From Lachnospiraceae bacterium (lineage in GTDB: Bacteria; Bacillota; Clostridia; Lachnospirales; Lachnospiraceae): a DNA stretch of 33,377 nt. The DNA lies in assembly GCA_022771765.1 (NCBI GenBank), contig JALELN010000081.1:1-33377 (forward strand). The letters run 5' to 3'. The notes beneath the pieces were generated by a model. The model saw nothing but the letters and a program-made list of their open reading frames with translations, searched no databases and was not told where the DNA came from. Positions 1 to 7,396 of the stretch are shown here, piece after piece. Positions within the stretch are counted from its first letter, which is position 1, and every line of letters begins with the position of its first letter. The position numbers and the translations under genes were made by a program.

Positions 1-839
1 TTGATGATCTTGTTGATCGTCGGAAGATCTGTCTTTTTTGCTTTTTTCACGATCTCATTGATGACTTCACGCTGACGCTCCGCTCTTGCGAAATCGCTGC
101 CTGCGGTGGAACGGATCCGGGCGTAGGCGGTGGCCTGCGTACCGTTTAAGGTCTGCAGTCCGGTGGACTGTACATACACAGGTGTATCTCCGGTAGCGCG
201 CGCGGTGGTGTCAATGTGATGGTTGATATATTTCAGCTCTGCGGAGTCTACTTCTATGTCCACGCCGCCCAGCATGTTGACGACGTCCGTGACCACCTTA
301 AAGTCGACGGTGATAAAATGTTCGATATCCAGATCCAGGCTGGCATTCAGCATGCGGATCGACTGTTCCGCGCCACCCAGCGCAAACGCGCGGTTTGCCT
401 TATGGAAATTGGGTGAATTTTCTGTCTGGATATCGGTATCCAAAAACGTATCGCGGTAAACGGATACGAGCTTTACTTCTTTGGTATCGTTATTGATGCT
501 GGCAATCATGATCACATCGGAATTGCCGGAGTCCGCGTGTCCGTTAAAGTAATTGTCCACGCCAAACAGCGCCACGTCCTCGTAGCCTTTCATGATCTGG
601 ATCGTCTCATCCCCCAGCTCATCCTCGTTGATATTCAGATCACCGGCGCTCAGATCCGCGCCGGGATCGTCTTTTTGTATTTTATTCAATGCCTGCCAGA
701 CATATAACGCCGCCAGCACAATCAATAATACGATGACCTCTATAATAAGCAGAATTACTTTGCGTTTTTTTCTCTTTTTCTTCAAAAGGCGTTTTTGTTC
801 CTTTGGACTCAGTGCCTTCTCCTGTTGTCTCTTACTCAT
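1..839 (-). CDS. LCP (LytR-CpsA-Psr) family cell-wall glycopolymer ligase, 3' end beyond window
   Basis: LCP enzymes move polyprenyl-linked glycopolymers onto peptidoglycan at the outer membrane face. The visible 279 residues start at the ATG at 837-839, behind an AAAAGGAG site. They show a very basic cytoplasmic stretch (KKKRKKRK), one membrane segment at about residues 24-45, a linker, and then an LCP domain. Recognisable LCP blocks are SVYRDT, then a GGVD segment, then YARIRS followed by FARAERQRE, which supplies the arginines that bind the polyprenyl pyrophosphate in this family. The reading frame is still open at base 1, so the C terminus is missing. It lies downstream of a rhamnose/polysaccharide gene set and has its own promoter at 908-936, which suggests it attaches the product of that locus; this is inference. 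Family call is secure, substrate is not. Confidence 0.9.
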   Translation of the reverse strand, partial: MSKRQQEKALSPKEQKRLLKKKRKKRKVILLIIEVIVLLIVLAALYVWQALNKIQKDDPGADLSAGDLNINEDELGDETIQIMKGYEDVALFGVDNYFNGHADSGNSDVIMIASINNDTKEVKLVSVYRDTFLDTDIQTENSPNFHKANRAFALGGAEQSIRMLNASLDLDIEHFITVDFKVVTDVVNMLGGVDIEVDSAELKYINHHIDTTARATGDTPVYVQSTGLQTLNGTQATAYARIRSTAGSDFARAERQREVINEIVKKAKKTDLPTINKII

Positions 840-895
840 AATGGCATGGCTCCTTTTTATCTGATAACGGTAACTCCCCTATATGTCATGATAAA

Positions 896-914
896 CTAAA
901 CAGTACAAGTTTAG
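896..914. promoter_or_regulatory. inverted repeat over the -10 box (possible operator)
   Basis: CTAAAC (896-901) and GTTTAG (909-914) form a 6-bp inverted repeat with a 7-nt centre. One arm covers the -10 box of the LCP promoter. The position would suit a repressor site, but no regulator gene is in view and the repeat is short. Confidence 0.3.
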
Positions 915-936
915 ACTAATTTCTTTCTTCTGTCAA
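908..936 (-). promoter_or_regulatory. sigma-A-type promoter of the LCP gene
   Basis: On the minus strand a perfect -35 TTGACA (931-936) is followed by a 17-nt spacer and a -10 TAAACT (908-913). The -35 overlaps the stop codon of the zinc-ribbon gene (933-935), so the promoter starts inside the upstream gene. The LCP start codon is about 70 nt downstream. Confidence 0.65.
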
Positions 937-1130
937 TTAGAAGTTTTATGTATGTATTGCCAGCTCTGCGCGTAATCTGCGCGCTCCTGTTCGCTCATGG
1001 CCGCGTATTTTTCGTATTCCAGTTTTGTCAATACCATCTCGTGGTTTCCGCACTTGTGACATTCCACGTCCTTCCGACGTGATACCGTGCGAAGCCAGCC
1101 GCAGGATGGGCAGATGTATACCTTTAACAT
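933..1130 (-). CDS. small zinc-ribbon protein of unknown function
   Basis: This 65-residue protein is predicted to bind one zinc ion through two CxxC knuckles (CPSC at residues 7-10, CHKC near 29-32), followed by a charged, probably helical tail. I chose the internal ATG at 1128-1130 because AGGGAAGG sits just upstream; a longer frame would start at 1205 inside the glycosyltransferase. It begins 13 nt after the glycosyltransferase stop, so it is probably in the same operon. Small ribbons of this type are often labelled RNA polymerase subunit M-like, but nothing here supports a polymerase role. Its function in a polysaccharide locus is unknown. Confidence 0.75.
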   Translation of the reverse strand: MLKVYICPSCGWLRTVSRRKDVECHKCGNHEMVLTKLEYEKYAAMSEQERADYAQSWQYIHKTSN

Positions 1131-1143
1131 GCGTGTACCTTCC

Positions 1144-1920
1144 CTATTTCTTTTGTTCCGGTCCGGATTGGTTTCCGTAATATTTTTGAATTCCGTTGAC
1201 GGCATAGCTGTACAGATAGCGGATGCTTTTCAGCCTGCCAAAGCCCATATAGCGGTATACGCCGTACTGCATGGCCGCGGATTTGAGCTTATTTCTGGAT
1301 TTGCCACCCTCGGAGAGCCGGCAGTGCAGATACGGCTCGTTGATGCCGACTGCCGCTCCGTATTTTTTCAGAACCTGAAGCCAGAGGATGTAGTCTTCAT
1401 GGAGTTCTGCGTGTGTCATGTAAAATTCCCGGGCAATCCGCGTGGGCATCACTACCGATCCGCAGGGGATCGTGTTGGTGTGCAGCAGGTCGTCATAGGT
1501 GATATGCTCCGGTACGCCGATCGTTCGTCCGGTGGGTGTGCCATCCGGTTCATGAAGTATCCGGGCGGTGCAGCAGAGCGGTGCGCCCGTCTCTTCCAAC
1601 AGACGGATCTGTGCGCCCAGCTTGTCCGGCTCCCACCAGTCATCCGCATCCAGAAATGCCGTGTAGCGCCCCCGCGCCATGCGGATCCCGCGGTTGCGCG
1701 TGTCTGCCACGCCAAGGTTGTGGTCATTTTTCATATATCTGACCGCCGGATCATCCGCGAATCGCTGCATGACCGCGTCCGTGTCATCCGTGCTGCAGTC
1801 GTTGATGACGAGGACCTCGATCTCTTCCTGCGCGATGTCCTCCTGCTCCAGCGCGGAGTAAACCGCGTTCGCAATGTATTTGCCTGCGTTGTATGCCGGT
1901 ATGATAACTGAGATGAGCAT
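1144..1920 (-). CDS. GT2 family (GT-A fold) glycosyltransferase
   Basis: This 258-residue protein probably adds a sugar from a nucleotide donor to a lipid-linked glycan on the cytoplasmic face. The N terminus has the GT2 signature VIIPAYNAGKYI (residues 5-16), INDCSTDDT (39-47), and the metal-binding DADD (91-94) followed by WWEPDK. The start at 1918-1920 is preceded by an AGGGGGAA site; an upstream in-frame ATG at 2031 lies inside the preceding gene and would add a non-homologous tail. The start is 11 nt after the sugar transferase stop, which points to one operon. No membrane segments are evident. The sugar cannot be told from sequence, although the neighbouring rhamnose genes make rhamnose a candidate. 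Confidence 0.88.
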   Translation of the reverse strand: MLISVIIPAYNAGKYIANAVYSALEQEDIAQEEIEVLVINDCSTDDTDAVMQRFADDPAVRYMKNDHNLGVADTRNRGIRMARGRYTAFLDADDWWEPDKLGAQIRLLEETGAPLCCTARILHEPDGTPTGRTIGVPEHITYDDLLHTNTIPCGSVVMPTRIAREFYMTHAELHEDYILWLQVLKKYGAAVGINEPYLHCRLSEGGKSRNKLKSAAMQYGVYRYMGFGRLKSIRYLYSYAVNGIQKYYGNQSGPEQKK

Positions 1921-1931
1921 GGCTGTTCCCC

Positions 1932-3293
1932 CTATTTGAGTGCCGTCTTCTGTCTGCCGCCGACTCCCTCTGATTTTTCTTTCTGAAACAGAATCTTGAC
2001 TGTCAGAAAGCACAGCTTGATATCCAGCCACAGGGAATAGTTTTCGATATAGGTCAGATCCAGCTTGAGCTTGTCATAGGGCACGGTGTTGTACTGTCCG
2101 TACACCTGCGCGTAGCCGGTCAGCCCCGCCTTCATCTTCAGCCGGAATTTGAATTCCGGTATGCTTTCCTCGTACTGGTCAAAGATCTCCCGGCGTTCCG
2201 GTCTGGGGCCGACAATGGACATGTCGCCCTTTAAGATATTGAACAGCTGGGGCAGCTCGTCAAAGTGCGTGCGGCGCAGTACCCGTCCTACAGGGGTGAT
2301 GCGGTCGTCATCCACACTGGCAAGGCGCGCGCCGTTTTCTTCGGATTCCACGATCATGCTGCGGAATTTCAGAATCTGAAAGGGTCTCGCGTCCTTGGTG
2401 ATGCGCTCCTGCTTATAGAATACCGGGCCGCGGTCGTATGCCTTGATGGCAATCACAATCACCAGCATGATGGGCGATAACAGAATACATGCGACCAGTG
2501 AGATCACAATATCCATCAGGCGCTTGAAGAAGCACTCTCCGATGGTCAGCCCGTTGTTGCGGTTCAGCATCAGAATACTGTCAAACAGATCGATGCGGTC
2601 GGATCCCTTGATAATAATATCCGATATTTTCGGAATGCTGTAGCAGCGGATCTCATGCCAGTAACAGAATTTCAGGAACTGGTTGCGCTCATGGGAGGGA
2701 ATATCTCCAATGATGATCGTATCGTACTCTTTGATTTTCTCCAGAATCGCATCCATGCCCGCGTCGATGTGTATCGTCTCGCGGATCTGATAGCGGTCCT
2801 GTCTGGAATCCAGCTTGGAGATGAGATGCTTCGGGCTGATGTCTCCGTATATGAGAAGCATCTGGTGCGGCGGATACAGCTTCGCGTAAAAATGTCTGGT
2901 CAATAGTGTCCATGCCACGGACAGCACTGCCTCCAGCAGGATCAGATACACGAAATGCTCCAGATGTGTTCCGAAGCGCCACAGACCGATGAGCGACAGC
3001 TGCAGGTACGCGACGGCATTCTGAAAGAATATCGCCAGTGCCTGTCCGTACAGTGCATCCATATTGCGCAGATAGCCGACCTTGAATCCACCGAAGATCT
3101 TTAAGAATAACACGCAAAACAGCGCGTACAGGGCGATGATTGCCCAGTCTCCGCGTCGATAGTATTTTACAAGCATGATGTTTGCATAGATATTGTACCA
3201 CTGCCATGCGAACATCGCTGTCTGAGCCGTCACAAACAGTACGCTGGCCCAGAACATGAAAATTCTTTTATACTGATAATGCTTATTGTCCAT
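1932..3293 (-). CDS. polyprenyl-phosphate sugar-1-phosphate transferase (bacterial sugar transferase / WcaJ-like)
   Basis: This enzyme family starts repeat-unit assembly by transferring a hexose-1-phosphate from a UDP-sugar to undecaprenyl phosphate. The 453-residue protein has about four N-terminal membrane segments, a CoA-binding-like central region (near LLIYGDIS), another hydrophobic stretch near residue 260, and a C-terminal catalytic domain. Hallmarks are KRLMDI, the KFRSM motif, DELPQLFNILKGDMSIVGPRP, and LTGYAQV. I chose the ATG at 3291-3293 because AAAGGAGCAGGAGTA lies directly upstream. A longer version would start at 3320 within rfbC. The start overlaps the end of rfbC by 11 nt, so the ribosome binding site is also rfbC coding sequence and the two are probably translationally coupled. 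Sugar specificity is not determined. Confidence 0.92.
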   Translation of the reverse strand: MDNKHYQYKRIFMFWASVLFVTAQTAMFAWQWYNIYANIMLVKYYRRGDWAIIALYALFCVLFLKIFGGFKVGYLRNMDALYGQALAIFFQNAVAYLQLSLIGLWRFGTHLEHFVYLILLEAVLSVAWTLLTRHFYAKLYPPHQMLLIYGDISPKHLISKLDSRQDRYQIRETIHIDAGMDAILEKIKEYDTIIIGDIPSHERNQFLKFCYWHEIRCYSIPKISDIIIKGSDRIDLFDSILMLNRNNGLTIGECFFKRLMDIVISLVACILLSPIMLVIVIAIKAYDRGPVFYKQERITKDARPFQILKFRSMIVESEENGARLASVDDDRITPVGRVLRRTHFDELPQLFNILKGDMSIVGPRPERREIFDQYEESIPEFKFRLKMKAGLTGYAQVYGQYNTVPYDKLKLDLTYIENYSLWLDIKLCFLTVKILFQKEKSEGVGGRQKTALK

Positions 3294-3852
3294 TACTCCT
3301 GCTCCTTTGGTATTCCCCAAAGCTTCCCCACCTCTTGTCCTTCTCCGACAATACCGGCACGCTTCCCTCCGGAATGTGCCAGTCGATGTTTAATTCCGGA
3401 TCATCCCACCGGATACCGCCCTCGTCGTCCGGATGATAAAAATCCGTACATTTGTACGCGAACTCCGCATAATCCGACAGAACGTAAAATCCGTGCGCAA
3501 AGTTTTTCGGTATAAACAGCTGTTTTTTATTCTCTGCCGACAGCACGCTGCCGAACCACTTTCCGTATGTCTTTGAGCCCTCCCGCAGATCTACCGCGAC
3601 GTCAAATACCTCTCCGCTGACCACGCGGACCAGCTTGTCCTGCGGATATTGTTTCTGAAAGTGAAGCCCCCGGAGCACGCCTCCCACAGACGCGGACTGA
3701 TTGTCCTGCACAAAAATCTGATCGATGCCCGCCTCCTTGAAATCGTTGTAATTATATGTCTCCATAAAGTAGCCGCGCGCATCGCCGAACACAGCCGGCT
3801 CAACGAGCTTTACCCCCTCGATGCCGCACGTTGTCACCTTGATTTTCCCCAT
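3283..3852 (-). CDS. rfbC: dTDP-4-dehydrorhamnose 3,5-epimerase
   Basis: RfbC (RmlC) epimerises C3 and C5 of dTDP-4-keto-6-deoxyglucose, the third step to dTDP-L-rhamnose. The 189 residues match the usual family length. RGLHFQ (residues 61-66) carries the catalytic His64, and Tyr133 in FAYKCTDFYHP is the likely catalytic tyrosine. The ATG follows the rfbA stop codon directly (TAA then ATG) with GAGGGA seven nt upstream. The last residues (RSRSNGQ) are encoded by the ribosome binding site of the next gene, so the tail is probably shaped by that overlap rather than by enzyme function. Confidence 0.95.
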   Translation of the reverse strand: MGKIKVTTCGIEGVKLVEPAVFGDARGYFMETYNYNDFKEAGIDQIFVQDNQSASVGGVLRGLHFQKQYPQDKLVRVVSGEVFDVAVDLREGSKTYGKWFGSVLSAENKKQLFIPKNFAHGFYVLSDYAEFAYKCTDFYHPDDEGGIRWDDPELNIDWHIPEGSVPVLSEKDKRWGSFGEYQRSRSNGQ

Positions 3853-4731
3853 TTACAGTCCCTCCGCTATCATCATCAGATACTCGCCGTAGGCTGTCTT
3901 TAACAGTGGCTGTGCCAGCTTCACCAGCTGCTGCCGGTCAATAAATCCCTTCTTGTAGGCAATCTCCTCGATACAGGATATGTACAGTCCCTGCCGTTTC
4001 TGGAAGGCACACACGAAATCCGCCGCATCCAGCAGCGCGTCATGCGTCCCGGTGTCCAGCCACGCAAAGCCACGGCCCAGTTTCTCTACGTACAGGTCTC
4101 CTCTGGTGAGATAGGCATTATTCACAGCCGTGATCTCCAGCTCCCCTCTGGCAGACGGCTGAATGTCTCTCGCGATGGAGACTACATCGTTATCATAAAA
4201 GTAAAGACCCGGCACTGCATAGTTGGATCTGGGCTGCTGCGGTTTTTCCTCGATGGACACCGCCCTGCCCTGTTCGTCAAATTCCACGACACCGTAAGCG
4301 CGGGGATCGCGCACATAGTAGCCAAATATCGTCGCCCCGGGTTCGCTTTCCGTACGTGCGGCGGCCTGCATCAGCACACGTGAAAAGCTCTGTCCGTAGA
4401 ATATATTGTCTCCCAGCACCAGCGCCACACTGTCATTTCCAATGAAGTCCGCGCCGATGAGAAAGGCATCCGCCAGTCCTCTGGGTGTCTCCTGCACCGC
4501 ATAGGAAAAGCTCATCCCCAGTTGTTCTCCTGTGCCAAACAGTTCCTCAAAGACCGGCAGATCTCTCGGTGTGGAAATAATCAGAACTTCCCGGATGCCG
4601 GCCAGCATCAGCGTGGACAGCGGATAGTATATCATCGGCTTGTCGTATACCGGCATGATCTGTTTGGAAATCGCTTTTGTCAGCGGATACAGCCTTGTGC
4701 CGGAGCCGCCTGCTAAAATAATACCTTTCAT
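3853..4731 (-). CDS. rfbA: glucose-1-phosphate thymidylyltransferase
   Basis: RfbA (RmlA) makes dTDP-glucose from dTTP and glucose-1-phosphate, the entry step of rhamnose synthesis. The 292-residue protein has the nucleotidyltransferase signature [11 protein letters not shown] at residues 8-18, KPMIYYPLS, and the EKP motif later in the chain. Its ATG overlaps the rfbB stop as ATGA, so translation is coupled. The gene order B-A-C runs with no spacing, giving equal supply of the first three enzymes; the fourth, rfbD, lies 437 nt upstream beyond a non-coding spacer. Confidence 0.96.
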   Translation of the reverse strand: MKGIILAGGSGTRLYPLTKAISKQIMPVYDKPMIYYPLSTLMLAGIREVLIISTPRDLPVFEELFGTGEQLGMSFSYAVQETPRGLADAFLIGADFIGNDSVALVLGDNIFYGQSFSRVLMQAAARTESEPGATIFGYYVRDPRAYGVVEFDEQGRAVSIEEKPQQPRSNYAVPGLYFYDNDVVSIARDIQPSARGELEITAVNNAYLTRGDLYVEKLGRGFAWLDTGTHDALLDAADFVCAFQKRQGLYISCIEEIAYKKGFIDRQQLVKLAQPLLKTAYGEYLMMIAEGL

Positions 4732-5807
4732 TCTGTATACATTTCCTTATAATAATTTTGATAGTCACCGCTGGTGACATTTTTCATCCAGTCCTCATGG
4801 TCAAAGTACCACTCGATCGTCTTTCGGATGCCTTCTTCAAACATGGTTTCCGGCTCCCAGCCGATCTCCGCGCGGATCTTGTCCGGTGCGATGGCGTAGC
4901 GTCTGTCATGCCCCTTGCGATCTGCCACGTAGGTGATCAGCTGCTCCCCGATCTGCGCTTTTCTCGGATCGTCATCGGGCAGTTTTTCTTTTAGTACATC
5001 TAATATAATATGGATGATCTCGATATTCTGCTTTTCGTTATGTCCGCCTACATTGTAGGTCTCACCGATCCTGCCCTGTTCCTGTACCATATCGATGGCT
5101 TTTGCGTGATCCATAACATACAGCCAGTCCCGCACGTTTTTGCCGTCTCCGTAGACCGGCAGTTTGCGGCCGCTTAACGCATTGTTGATGATGAGCGGTA
5201 TGAGTTTTTCCGGGAACTGATAGGGTCCGTAATTGTTGGAGCAATTGGTGATGTTTGCCGGAAAATGGTAGGTGTCCACATAGGATTTCACCAGCATGTC
5301 CGAGGATGCCTTGCTGGCGGAGTAGGGGCTGTGGGGCGCATAGGGCGTCGTCTCGTAAAAGTAGCCTCCGTCGTCCGGCAGTGAGCCGTACACCTCGTCC
5401 GTGGATACGTGTAAGAACCGCTTGTCTTTCGGATAGCTTCCGTCCGGCTGTTCCCATGCGCCCCTGGCACAGTTTAGCATGACGGCTGTCCCCAGCACGT
5501 TGGTGCGCACAAATACTTCCGGGTCTTTGATGCTGCGGTCCACATGGGTCTCTGCCGCGAAGTGTACCACGCGGTCGATGTCGTTTTCCGCGAAAATCCT
5601 GCTGATCGCTTCGCGATCTGTGATGTCTGCCTTTATGAACTGATAGTTCGGCAGGTGTTCGATGTCTGCCAGGTTTTCCAGGTTGCCGGCGTAGGTGAGG
5701 GCATCCACGTTGATGATGCGGATGGTGTCGCCGTACTTGTCCAGCATATAATGTATATAGTTGGAACCGATGAAGCCGGCTCCACCTGTGACTAAATATG
5801 TTCGCAT
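4728..5807 (-). CDS. rfbB: dTDP-glucose 4,6-dehydratase
   Basis: RfbB (RmlB) converts dTDP-glucose to dTDP-4-keto-6-deoxyglucose using bound NAD+. It is an extended SDR protein of 359 residues: [11 protein letters not shown] near the N terminus binds NAD, STDEVYG is the dehydratase-specific motif, and YSASKAS holds the catalytic Tyr and Lys. The start is supported by AAGGAG six nt upstream. No convincing promoter is visible directly upstream; the gene may be read from the rfbD unit through the spacer or from a promoter I cannot recognise. Confidence 0.96.
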   Translation of the reverse strand: MRTYLVTGGAGFIGSNYIHYMLDKYGDTIRIINVDALTYAGNLENLADIEHLPNYQFIKADITDREAISRIFAENDIDRVVHFAAETHVDRSIKDPEVFVRTNVLGTAVMLNCARGAWEQPDGSYPKDKRFLHVSTDEVYGSLPDDGGYFYETTPYAPHSPYSASKASSDMLVKSYVDTYHFPANITNCSNNYGPYQFPEKLIPLIINNALSGRKLPVYGDGKNVRDWLYVMDHAKAIDMVQEQGRIGETYNVGGHNEKQNIEIIHIILDVLKEKLPDDDPRKAQIGEQLITYVADRKGHDRRYAIAPDKIRAEIGWEPETMFEEGIRKTIEWYFDHEDWMKNVTSGDYQNYYKEMYTE

Positions 5808-6244
5808 TGTTTTCTCCTTATCGTATCATCCGTGCACGGATGGTCAACCACTCGGCAAGACATTATCCGGCAGTCTATTATGCTTTCCGGGTAAATCACA
5901 CAACCCACAGCTGTCAAGCGTGAAAATGAAACACCGTTTTTGCTCGATTCCCCTACCCTCGTCGCGGCATGTCAAAATATACATCTGTGGTAATTGCAAC
6001 TGCCTTGCTCGGTCGGGCAAAATCGCAAAAGCCGGTGTTCATTTTCTACGTTGCAGCTGCTATACGTTATCTCCATGTGTACCCGTCGCATAAACGACCT
6101 GCGGGATAACGCCTCGCCGAGGATTCCATCCGCTAGTTTCCCTTTGCAGTAGCTGTTTGTGGCAAAGCGATACGTTTTCTGCCACGGTGGCTAGCTATGC
6201 AGTAGTGCGCAGGTGCATGCCTGTGGTAGCGGGTGCATATACCT
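5808..6244. other. 437-nt non-coding spacer between rfbD and rfbB
   Basis: No credible gene lies here. The spacer holds the structured repeat at 5919-6050. It also has several short hairpins towards rfbD: GTGGCA...TGCCAC near 6160-6187 and CAGG...CCTG near 6211-6224. A TTGACA at about 5913-5918 on the minus strand has no acceptable -10 at 16-18 nt, so I do not call it a promoter. The spacer splits what would otherwise be a contiguous rfbD-rfbB-rfbA-rfbC order. Confidence 0.6.
5919..6050. repeat. dispersed structured repeat, copy A
   Basis: This is a long imperfect hairpin. The outer arms are 5919-5943 (CGTGAAAATGAA, then ACACCG, then TTTTTGC) and 6025-6050 (GCAAAAGC, then CGGTGTTCATTTTC, then TACG). 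Inside lie two conserved cores, 5940-5966 (starts TTGCTCGATTCCCC, ends CTCGTCGCG) and 6004-6028 (starts CTTGCTCGGTCGGG, ends AATCGCAA), separated by 37 variable nt. The same cores occur at 29549-29575 and 29612-29636 with one mismatch in 52, but with different arms that also pair. It could be a structured RNA, a terminator-like element, or a MITE/REP-like DNA repeat. Confidence 0.75.
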
Positions 6245-7096
6245 CTATCCGAGATACGCCCGGAGCGCGTCCTTCCAGTCTGCCATGCGCGCATCTGTGG
6301 TCAGTCGCAGCATGTAGTTGTCCAGCACGGAATATGCCGGGCGCTTTGTGGTTGATCCGTATTCCTCTGTCGTGACTCTTGTGACCTTTGTCGTCTTGCC
6401 GGCGAGGCGGAAGATCTCTTCCGCGAAATCCGCCCAGGAACAGCTGCCCTCGCATGTCGCGTGGAACAGGCCGTAATTTTCCGTTGGTTCTAAACGGTGC
6501 ATGACCTTTGCCAGCTCCGCCGCGCTGGTGGGACTGCCAAACTGATCGCAGACGACGCGCACCTCGTCGTGGCTCTCTGCCAGACGAAGCATGGTTTTCG
6601 CGAAGTTGTTCCCTTCGCCGTAGAGCCATGCGGTGCGCAGGATGAAATACCGTTCGGCAAACTGCTGTACAAAACGCTCACCCTCCAGCTTGGTCTTTCC
6701 GTAGGCGCTCACGGGATGTACCTCGTCAAACTCCGTATACGGCTCATGGGCATTTCCTTCAAATACATAATCCGTGGAGATGTGCATCAGCTTTGCGCCG
6801 GTCTCCCGGGCCGCGATCGCCAGATTGCGCGGACCGATGGCATTGATCCGGTAAGCCAGATCCCACTCGTTCTCGCAGGCATCCACCGCCGTGTAGGCCG
6901 CACAGTTCATGATCACATCCGGCTGCAGGTCACGCACATACCGCATCACCTGCTCATTGTCCGAGATATCGAGATCTCCCACATCCGTACAGATGAGCAT
7001 TGCCCCGTCATTTTCGTATTCTTTTTGTATCTCTCTGCCGAGCTGTCCGTTGCAGCCGGTCACTAATATCTTTTTCATTTCGTTATTCACACTCAT
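6245..7096 (-). CDS. rfbD: dTDP-4-dehydrorhamnose reductase
   Basis: RfbD (RmlD) carries out the last step to dTDP-L-rhamnose, reducing the 4-keto group with NAD(P)H. The SDR features are VTGCNGQLG near the N terminus, STDYVFEG, and the catalytic pair in YGKTKLEGE. Length 283 is normal. The first ATG (7094-7096) directly follows the HPr stop codon; a second in-frame ATG six codons on (7078), just before KKILVTG, may be the true start, and neither has a strong ribosome binding site. It sits at the end of the cdaA-cdaR-glmM-HPr unit instead of next to rfbB. That links rhamnose supply to the c-di-AMP/peptidoglycan operon, unless a promoter was missed. Confidence 0.94.
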   Translation of the reverse strand: MSVNNEMKKILVTGCNGQLGREIQKEYENDGAMLICTDVGDLDISDNEQVMRYVRDLQPDVIMNCAAYTAVDACENEWDLAYRINAIGPRNLAIAARETGAKLMHISTDYVFEGNAHEPYTEFDEVHPVSAYGKTKLEGERFVQQFAERYFILRTAWLYGEGNNFAKTMLRLAESHDEVRVVCDQFGSPTSAAELAKVMHRLEPTENYGLFHATCEGSCSWADFAEEIFRLAGKTTKVTRVTTEEYGSTTKRPAYSVLDNYMLRLTTDARMADWKDALRAYLG

Positions 7097-7360
7097 CTAT
7101 TCGCCCAGACCGTTCTCGACAGCAGAGACGACTGCTTCCAGCGCCTCCGCCTCATCCTCACCTTCGCAGGTAAATTCCAGCTCTGTCCCGCATTTGATGC
7201 AGGCGCCCAGCACGCTGAGCACACTCTTTGCGTTCGCCTCATTGTCTCCATAGCGGAAATAGACTTTGCTCTTGTATTTGACTGCCTCGTTACATAAAAT
7301 GCCTGCCGGACGCAGATGCAGTCCGGTCGGATTTTTTACCACCACTTTTTTACTAACCAT
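7097..7360 (-). CDS. HPr family phosphocarrier protein
   Basis: HPr relays phosphate from enzyme I to sugar-specific PTS permeases, and in Firmicutes it is also phosphorylated on serine for carbon catabolite control. The 87-residue protein has GLHLRPAG with His15 and NAKSVLSVLG with Ser46, so both phosphorylation sites are present; it is not a Crh-type protein lacking the histidine. An AGGG-type site (GGAGGG) is five nt before the ATG. There is no ptsI next to it. It lies 36 nt after glmM and directly before rfbD. It could be the main HPr or a paralogue; the sequence does not decide. Confidence 0.9.
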   Translation of the reverse strand: MVSKKVVVKNPTGLHLRPAGILCNEAVKYKSKVYFRYGDNEANAKSVLSVLGACIKCGTELEFTCEGEDEAEALEAVVSAVENGLGE

Positions 7361-7396
7361 AAAAGCCCTCCAAATATAACCCCTCTGCTGCCTTCT

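Noticed and set aside
1087-1911. 274-codon plus-strand open frame opposite the glycosyltransferase
   Set aside because: It is the reverse-complement shadow of a well-supported GT2 gene and has no motif or ribosome binding site of its own.
5895-5920. TTGACA on the minus strand as the -35 of an rfbB promoter
   Set aside because: No acceptable -10 occurs at 16-18 nt; the nearest AT-rich box is about 29 nt away.
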